Notes under the pieces: model-generated
Told to the model about the DNA's origin: nothing
What the model saw: only the letters and a program-made list of their open reading frames with translations
Databases searched by the model: none
Source of the DNA: Flavobacterium terrigena
Lineage (GTDB): Bacteria > Bacteroidota > Bacteroidia > Flavobacteriales > Flavobacteriaceae
Assembly: GCF_900108955.1 (NCBI RefSeq)
Contig: NZ_FNYA01000001.1
Location: 248,001 to 312,000, forward strand
DNA length: 64,000 nucleotides
Reading direction: 5' to 3'
Part shown: one piece after another, positions 59,609 to 64,000 of the stretch
Numbering within the stretch: position 1 is the stretch's first letter
Layout: every line of letters begins with the position of its first letter
Made by a program: the position numbers and the translations under genes

Positions 59609-60544
59609 TTAAAAGAATCGTGGAGATTTAATTGTTGTTGATTTTTGAGGCATTTGATAACGAAGTATTACTTCGTGAGTACCGTCGTTATATTTGTTTA
59701 AGTTTGTTGTCGTGTAATCAAAAGAATAACCAATGAAGAAATCTTTTGCAAACTGAAGACCAACTAACGCACTTACCGAATCATCCATTCTGTAAGAAGC
59801 ACCTAAAGTAACTTTTTCTTGTAATAAGAAATTAGCTGAAAAATCTGTTGCGAAAGGCGCACCTTCAACCGCTTTTAATAAAACTGATGGTTTAAATTTA
59901 ATTGCATCTGACAAATCAAAAACATAACCTCCAATAAGATAGTAATGTAATTTATCTGACACTACCGATTCTTTAATATCATCGTAAAAATCATATCTTA
60001 AGAAACTAGGAACCGACAATCCTACATACCATCTGTCAGAATACATATAAGCTCCTGAACCAATTGTTGGCATAATCTTATTGTCTACATTATTATTCAA
60101 CAAAACATCATTTCCGTTATAAAAACGTCCTTTAGACCAATCGATATTCAACATTCTTGCTCCTGCTTTCACACCGAAGGCAAATTTAGTACTTACACCT
60201 AAATCAAGAGTATAAGACATGTTTCCTGTTAGAGTTTGTTCAGTAGAAGGCCCTAAATCATCACTTATGATATTTAAACCCAAACCTACTTTTTTATTCG
60301 CACCAACTGGAGAATGAATTCCGAATGTTCCCGTTTGCGGGGCTCCATCAATTCCTACCCATTGTTTTCTTAAAAGTAAGTTGGCTTCAAGCGTTCCTAC
60401 TGATCCAGTATATCCTGGATTTACAGTAATTGTATTATACATATACTGTGTATATTCTGGATTTTGTTGCGCTAGAGAATTTAGCCCTGAGAAGGTAAAT
60501 AATAGCCATAAAAACCCCTTTATATTTTTTATACTTTTTCTCAT
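59609..60544 (-). CDS. PorP/SprF family type IX secretion membrane protein
   Basis: 311 residues. Signal peptide (FLWLLFTFSGLNSLAQ), immediately followed by the family's conserved QNPEYTQYMYNTITVNPGYT. Then beta strands of an outer-membrane barrel (GLGLNIISDDLGPSTEQTL; VGLQFAKDFFIGYSFDYTT; ending VILRYQMPQK). SprF-like proteins each support secretion of a partner adhesin; here the partner is most likely the large T9SS protein encoded just upstream (60587-64000). OmpA follows after 5 nt. Confidence 0.92.
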   Translation of the reverse strand: MRKSIKNIKGFLWLLFTFSGLNSLAQQNPEYTQYMYNTITVNPGYTGSVGTLEANLLLRKQWVGIDGAPQTGTFGIHSPVGANKKVGLGLNIISDDLGPSTEQTLTGNMSYTLDLGVSTKFAFGVKAGARMLNIDWSKGRFYNGNDVLLNNNVDNKIMPTIGSGAYMYSDRWYVGLSVPSFLRYDFYDDIKESVVSDKLHYYLIGGYVFDLSDAIKFKPSVLLKAVEGAPFATDFSANFLLQEKVTLGASYRMDDSVSALVGLQFAKDFFIGYSFDYTTTNLNKYNDGTHEVILRYQMPQKSTTIKSPRFF

Positions 60545-60586
60545 ATTCTTAAAATTTAGTATTGGAAAAATTGTTGATAATATAAT

Positions 60587-63500
60587 CTAGCGCATGATAA
60601 ATAGCCAGCCTGTTTTTACTCTATTGTTCGCTTCACCAGTTTCAAAAACGTAATAATAAGTTCCTGTTGGTAAAACATTTCCATTAAAAGTACCATTCAC
60701 ATTTGAAATTCCTTTCCAATTGTTATTATAACCTTTGGTTTCATAAACTAGATTTCCATATCTATTATAAATCTCTAATTTATTGTTAGGATAATATTCA
60801 GCACATTTAATGTTAAAGTAATCATTTGAACCGTCTTCATTTGGAGTAAATTCATTAAAAACAACTAAACATAAAGGTTCTGTTGTAACACCTGCTACAT
60901 CACCATCATCTGGATCATCTTCATCAGAACCAATAATTTCTGCGATATTAGAATAATCGCCTTCCATAAGTACTGTAACTGTAATTAGTAAAGTAGCACT
61001 TTGATTCGCAGCAAGAACTGGAATATTCCAAATTCCTGTTATTGGGTTATAAGTACCAGCAGAAGCGTTGGAACTCACATAAGCGTATCCACTTTGTAGT
61101 GGTTCACTTACTACAATGTTATGATATGTTCCCATACCAGTATTTGTAACAGTAACTGTGAAAACGATATTATCATCAACGAATGGAGTCATGTTATCAA
61201 CAGTTTTTGTTATTGAAAGGTTTGAACACATTCCAATAGTAACATTTAAGTTTGCTGTACTAACCGTGTTACAAGCACTTGCATTGTTGTAAGAAACACT
61301 CACTGTATTAGCACCTGCTGTTGACCATTGAACAGTTACAGAATTATCATTAGCTCCACCTCCACTTATTATTACAGCACCAGTTCCTAAAGTCCAAACG
61401 TAACCAGTCATACCAGCTTCTGTTGTATAAGTAATATTAGTTAAAATACAGTTATTAGATGCTCCTGCTGTTAAAGTAGCTGGAAGATTCTGTAAGAAGT
61501 CAACTGTTATAGCTAATCTTGTAGCACTTGAGCAACCTGAACCTGCATCTGTAAGAACGGCATAATAAGTAGCTCCGTCCACTAAAAGTGTTGTTGAAGG
61601 CAAAATATTTCCGTTAACAGGAGCATCATACCAAATAACTCCCGTTTCATTAACTTGTAACGAAGCAATTGTTGGATTTGTTGTTGCACAAAAATCTTGA
61701 GTTGTGTCAGTAGTTGTTACTAATGGAACTGTGATTATGTTTGGAGTTACAGCTGTTGTTGTTGCACTTGAACAACCTGAAGCTGCATCTGTAATTCCTG
61801 CGAAATAAGTTACGCCACTAACCAAAGGTGTAGTTGAAGGTAAAACATTTCCGTTAACTGCTGCATCATACCAAATTACGTCTGTTGTTGGACTAACTAC
61901 TAATGAAGCAATTGTTGGGTTACTTGAAGCACAAAAATCTGGTGTAGCATCAGTAGTTGTTACTAATGGAACTGTGATTATGTTTGGAGTTACTTGAAGT
62001 CTTGAAGGACTTGTACATCCTAATAAAGGCTCAGTAATTCCTGCAAAGTAAGATACGCCATTTACTAACGGAGTTGAAGATGGTAAAACGTTTCCGTTAA
62101 CCGCTGCATCATACCAAATTACTCCTGTAGATGGACTAACAACTAAATCACCAATTGTTGGATTAGCAGTTGCACAGAAATCTGGTGTTGCATCTAGAGT
62201 TGTTGGTGTTGGTACAATTATTATTGTAGGTATTACTTCAAGTCTTGTTGCACTTGAACAACCTGAAGCTGCGTCAGTAATTCCTGCAAAGTAGGATACA
62301 CCATCAACTAATGGAGTTGTTGATGGTAATATATTTCCATCAACTGCTGCATCGTACCAAATTACTCCTGAAGATGGACTAACCACTAATGAAGCAATAG
62401 TTGGATTGGCTGTTGCACAAAAATCTGGTGCCGCATCAAGAGTTGTTACTAATGGAACTGTAATTATTGTTGGTGTTACAGCTGTAGTTGTTGCACTTGA
62501 ACAACCTGATGACGCATCTGTAATTCCTGCAAAATAAGTTACTCCACTTACTAATGGTGTTGTAGAAGGTAAAACGTTTCCACCTACTGCTGCATCATAC
62601 CAAACAACTCCTACATTTGGATTCATTACTATTGAAGCAAGAGTTGGATTTAAAGTCGCACAGAAATCAGGTGTGGCATCTGCAATTGTTGGTGCTAAAA
62701 CTTCAATTACTTGAACGGTAACACTTTTTAAATTTCCTGGTAAATTTTGACAACTTGTGTCGCTACTCATAGAAACATAATACGTATAAGGACTGTTTAA
62801 AGTAGTTAAACCTGCGATTGTTAATTCGCCGTTTGGAGCAATCGTATATGTGATTCCACTAAAAGTTCCATTTGTAATTGGCTGTGTTAAATCATTTGTG
62901 AAATACCAATTGAATATAGGATTAGCCAATACACTAGATGGTGTTAATGTTGCTACACCTCCAAGACAAACTTGATCATCTGCAGCAGTAATATCACCAG
63001 CAACTGAAAAAGGCAATATGGTGAATGTTATAGATGTTCTATTTGGCAATAATGTTTGACAAAAATCATCTGAACTCACACCCACATAATATGTATAAGT
63101 TCCAGGTAACAATCCTGTTAATTGTAACACGTTTGTACTTTGTCCTGGAATTAAAATTTGATTCGTTCCATCAAAACTATACCAGTAGAAAACCGGATTA
63201 GTCATAACAGGAATTGTATTTAATTGAGCAGTTAAGGTAACATTACCTGTTGTACTACAAAAAGTTGTATCATCATCTAGATTTACTACTATATCACTAA
63301 TAGAACCTGATGGAGAAGCTGGAGTTACAATTATTGTAATTGGCGTTCTTGACAAAACTTCGCAACCGCTTCTTACTGGTTGAATGTAATAGATGTAAGT
63401 TCCAGGTGCTAATGATGCAGGTAAAGTATAACTTACACCTGTATTCACAAGATTTCCACCAACAGCTGCATCATACCAATTGTATGTTGTACAAGCATCT

Positions 63501-64000
63501 GCTGCAGTAAGTGTTACAGTTGCTTGTTGACATACTTCAATAGTATCATCTAAACCATCAACAATATCAATAGCTGCTTCACGTTTTACATAATGAACTT
63601 GAATATGATCTAAAACGTTTAAAACACCTCCAAATCTAATTCTTACTCTATCAAAAGCAGGAGATGTTGTATTTGAAGTAAAAATCACTCCATCATTTCC
63701 TCCATTAAGTAATTCTAATGTTGCAGTTGAACCATCACCTACAAGCGGACTTCCAACTGGAGTGTTCCCCATGAAACGTTGAACAGTAAAACCTGCTAAA
63801 GCGCTTACTCCTAATGTTGTTCCTGGTTTTTGAATTAGAATTTTTAAAATATCTGTTGGTTGAGAAGCTGTTCTGAATTTCACTGTTAATTCTGTTGCAG
63901 ATAAAGCTCCTACTCCATTGTACATTGCTGCAAAACTTGTATCACTATTATCAACAGCATTCCATGGATTTGTTACATTAGTTGTAGCTGAAAGCGCACC
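60587..64000 (-). CDS. T9SS type B adhesin with five tandem Ig-like repeats (5' end missing)
   Basis: Partial: the frame remains open to the window end, so the signal peptide and N-terminus lie beyond 64000. At least 1137 residues are visible. It starts with a jelly-roll-like region, then Ig-like/PKD-type domains and five tandem repeats of about 82 residues (starting near A/T-PDFCAT, with YDAA.NGNVLPSTTPLV and GITDAASGCSSAT), then a DUF11 domain (LSITKTVDNMTPFVDD) and the CHU_C/T9SS type B C-terminus (FNEFTPNEDGSNDYFNIKC, then YNRYGNLVYE and NVLPTGTYYYVFETG). Cell-surface adhesin exported by T9SS with the SprF-like partner encoded downstream. Confidence 0.93.
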   Translation of the reverse strand, partial: GALSATTNVTNPWNAVDNSDTSFAAMYNGVGALSATELTVKFRTASQPTDILKILIQKPGTTLGVSALAGFTVQRFMGNTPVGSPLVGDGSTATLELLNGGNDGVIFTSNTTSPAFDRVRIRFGGVLNVLDHIQVHYVKREAAIDIVDGLDDTIEVCQQATVTLTAADACTTYNWYDAAVGGNLVNTGVSYTLPASLAPGTYIYYIQPVRSGCEVLSRTPITIIVTPASPSGSISDIVVNLDDDTTFCSTTGNVTLTAQLNTIPVMTNPVFYWYSFDGTNQILIPGQSTNVLQLTGLLPGTYTYYVGVSSDDFCQTLLPNRTSITFTILPFSVAGDITAADDQVCLGGVATLTPSSVLANPIFNWYFTNDLTQPITNGTFSGITYTIAPNGELTIAGLTTLNSPYTYYVSMSSDTSCQNLPGNLKSVTVQVIEVLAPTIADATPDFCATLNPTLASIVMNPNVGVVWYDAAVGGNVLPSTTPLVSGVTYFAGITDASSGCSSATTTAVTPTIITVPLVTTLDAAPDFCATANPTIASLVVSPSSGVIWYDAAVDGNILPSTTPLVDGVSYFAGITDAASGCSSATRLEVIPTIIIVPTPTTLDATPDFCATANPTIGDLVVSPSTGVIWYDAAVNGNVLPSSTPLVNGVSYFAGITEPLLGCTSPSRLQVTPNIITVPLVTTTDATPDFCASSNPTIASLVVSPTTDVIWYDAAVNGNVLPSTTPLVSGVTYFAGITDAASGCSSATTTAVTPNIITVPLVTTTDTTQDFCATTNPTIASLQVNETGVIWYDAPVNGNILPSTTLLVDGATYYAVLTDAGSGCSSATRLAITVDFLQNLPATLTAGASNNCILTNITYTTEAGMTGYVWTLGTGAVIISGGGANDNSVTVQWSTAGANTVSVSYNNASACNTVSTANLNVTIGMCSNLSITKTVDNMTPFVDDNIVFTVTVTNTGMGTYHNIVVSEPLQSGYAYVSSNASAGTYNPITGIWNIPVLAANQSATLLITVTVLMEGDYSNIAEIIGSDEDDPDDGDVAGVTTEPLCLVVFNEFTPNEDGSNDYFNIKCAEYYPNNKLEIYNRYGNLVYETKGYNNNWKGISNVNGTFNGNVLPTGTYYYVFETGEANNRVKTGWLFIMR
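61495..62700 (-). repeat. Five tandem repeats of about 246 bp inside the adhesin gene
   Basis: The 82-residue units differ at 15-35 percent of positions and share the frame SPSTGVIWYDAAVNGN and VTYFAGITDAASGC. DNA-level identity is high in patches (for example 'gcatcataccaaattac' recurs about every 246 nt), so the locus can expand or contract by recombination. Confidence 0.8.

Noticed and set aside
61495..62700. Repeats in the adhesin taken as a mobile or satellite element
   Set aside because: They keep reading frame and encode an Ig-like domain, so they are coding repeats of one gene.
1..64000. tRNA, rRNA, integrase or attachment sites marking island borders
   Set aside because: None was visible by eye; the accessory region borders at about 33 and 50 kb are therefore inferred only from gene content.

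Overview
The window looks like a chromosome segment of a Flavobacterium-like member of the Bacteroidota. The support is low GC, promoters with TAnnTTTG -7 boxes and few Shine-Dalgarno sites, a flexirubin-type aryl-polyene pigment cluster whose tyrosine ammonia-lyase closely resembles the F. johnsoniae enzyme, a TamB/TamL pair, and a PorP/SprF-OmpA-giant adhesin locus with a type IX secretion C-terminal domain. No tRNA, rRNA, integrase, transposase or CRISPR array was seen.

Layout. (1) 1-15305, minus strand: one long, tightly packed flexirubin operon. Read from its promoter it runs tyrosine ammonia-lyase, WG-repeat protein, FabG, FabF, ACP, acyltransferase, CrtI-like oxidoreductase, DarA, DarB, two hotdog dehydratase-like subunits, an HTH-like protein, a BtrH-like protein, an ABC exporter pair, a thioesterase and a second ketosynthase cut by the window edge. 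A divergent flavin-dependent halogenase-like gene (15422) shares the promoter region. (2) 16714-20622: an envelope/stress block (FAD oxidoreductase, YdaD-like SDR, small membrane protein, YihY), then a 57-residue lipoprotein. (3) 21359-28769: TamB and its lipoprotein partner TamL. (4) 28790-30546: three diverged copies of a promoter-ORF-tail-terminator unit. (5) 30622-33113: secreted and membrane proteins of unclear role.

(6) 33129-49864 is the accessory, defence-like region and the most interesting part. On the minus strand is a compact operon: a MazG/RS21-C6-like pyrophosphohydrolase, a three-part protein (GIY-YIG nuclease + DUF2075 helicase + LexA-like self-cleavage module), a P-loop/dCTP-deaminase anti-phage protein, and AbiH. 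On the plus strand, beyond two small coiled-coil genes, lie four transcription units: a GIY-YIG protein with an unknown helical protein and two DUF262 proteins (the second with a DUF1524 nuclease domain); a WYL-domain regulator with a DEDDh exonuclease; an Asp-box mini-protein with an unknown 382-residue protein; and three unknown small proteins. Each of the four units is preceded by the same 19-bp inverted repeat, always exactly 9 nt upstream of a -7 box, with compensating base changes. I read this as one regulon, probably controlled by the WYL protein.

(7) 50283-57215: a coiled-coil outer-membrane-type protein, a DUF998-like protein, purine nucleoside phosphorylase, a 2'-5' RNA ligase-family protein, an SDR and an AraC regulator. 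These are separated by intergenic regions rich in a dispersed repeat family (including a 132-bp tandem duplication) and by 33-nt nested palindromes. (8) 57669-64000: OmpA-family protein, PorP/SprF and a repeat-rich T9SS type B adhesin truncated by the window end.
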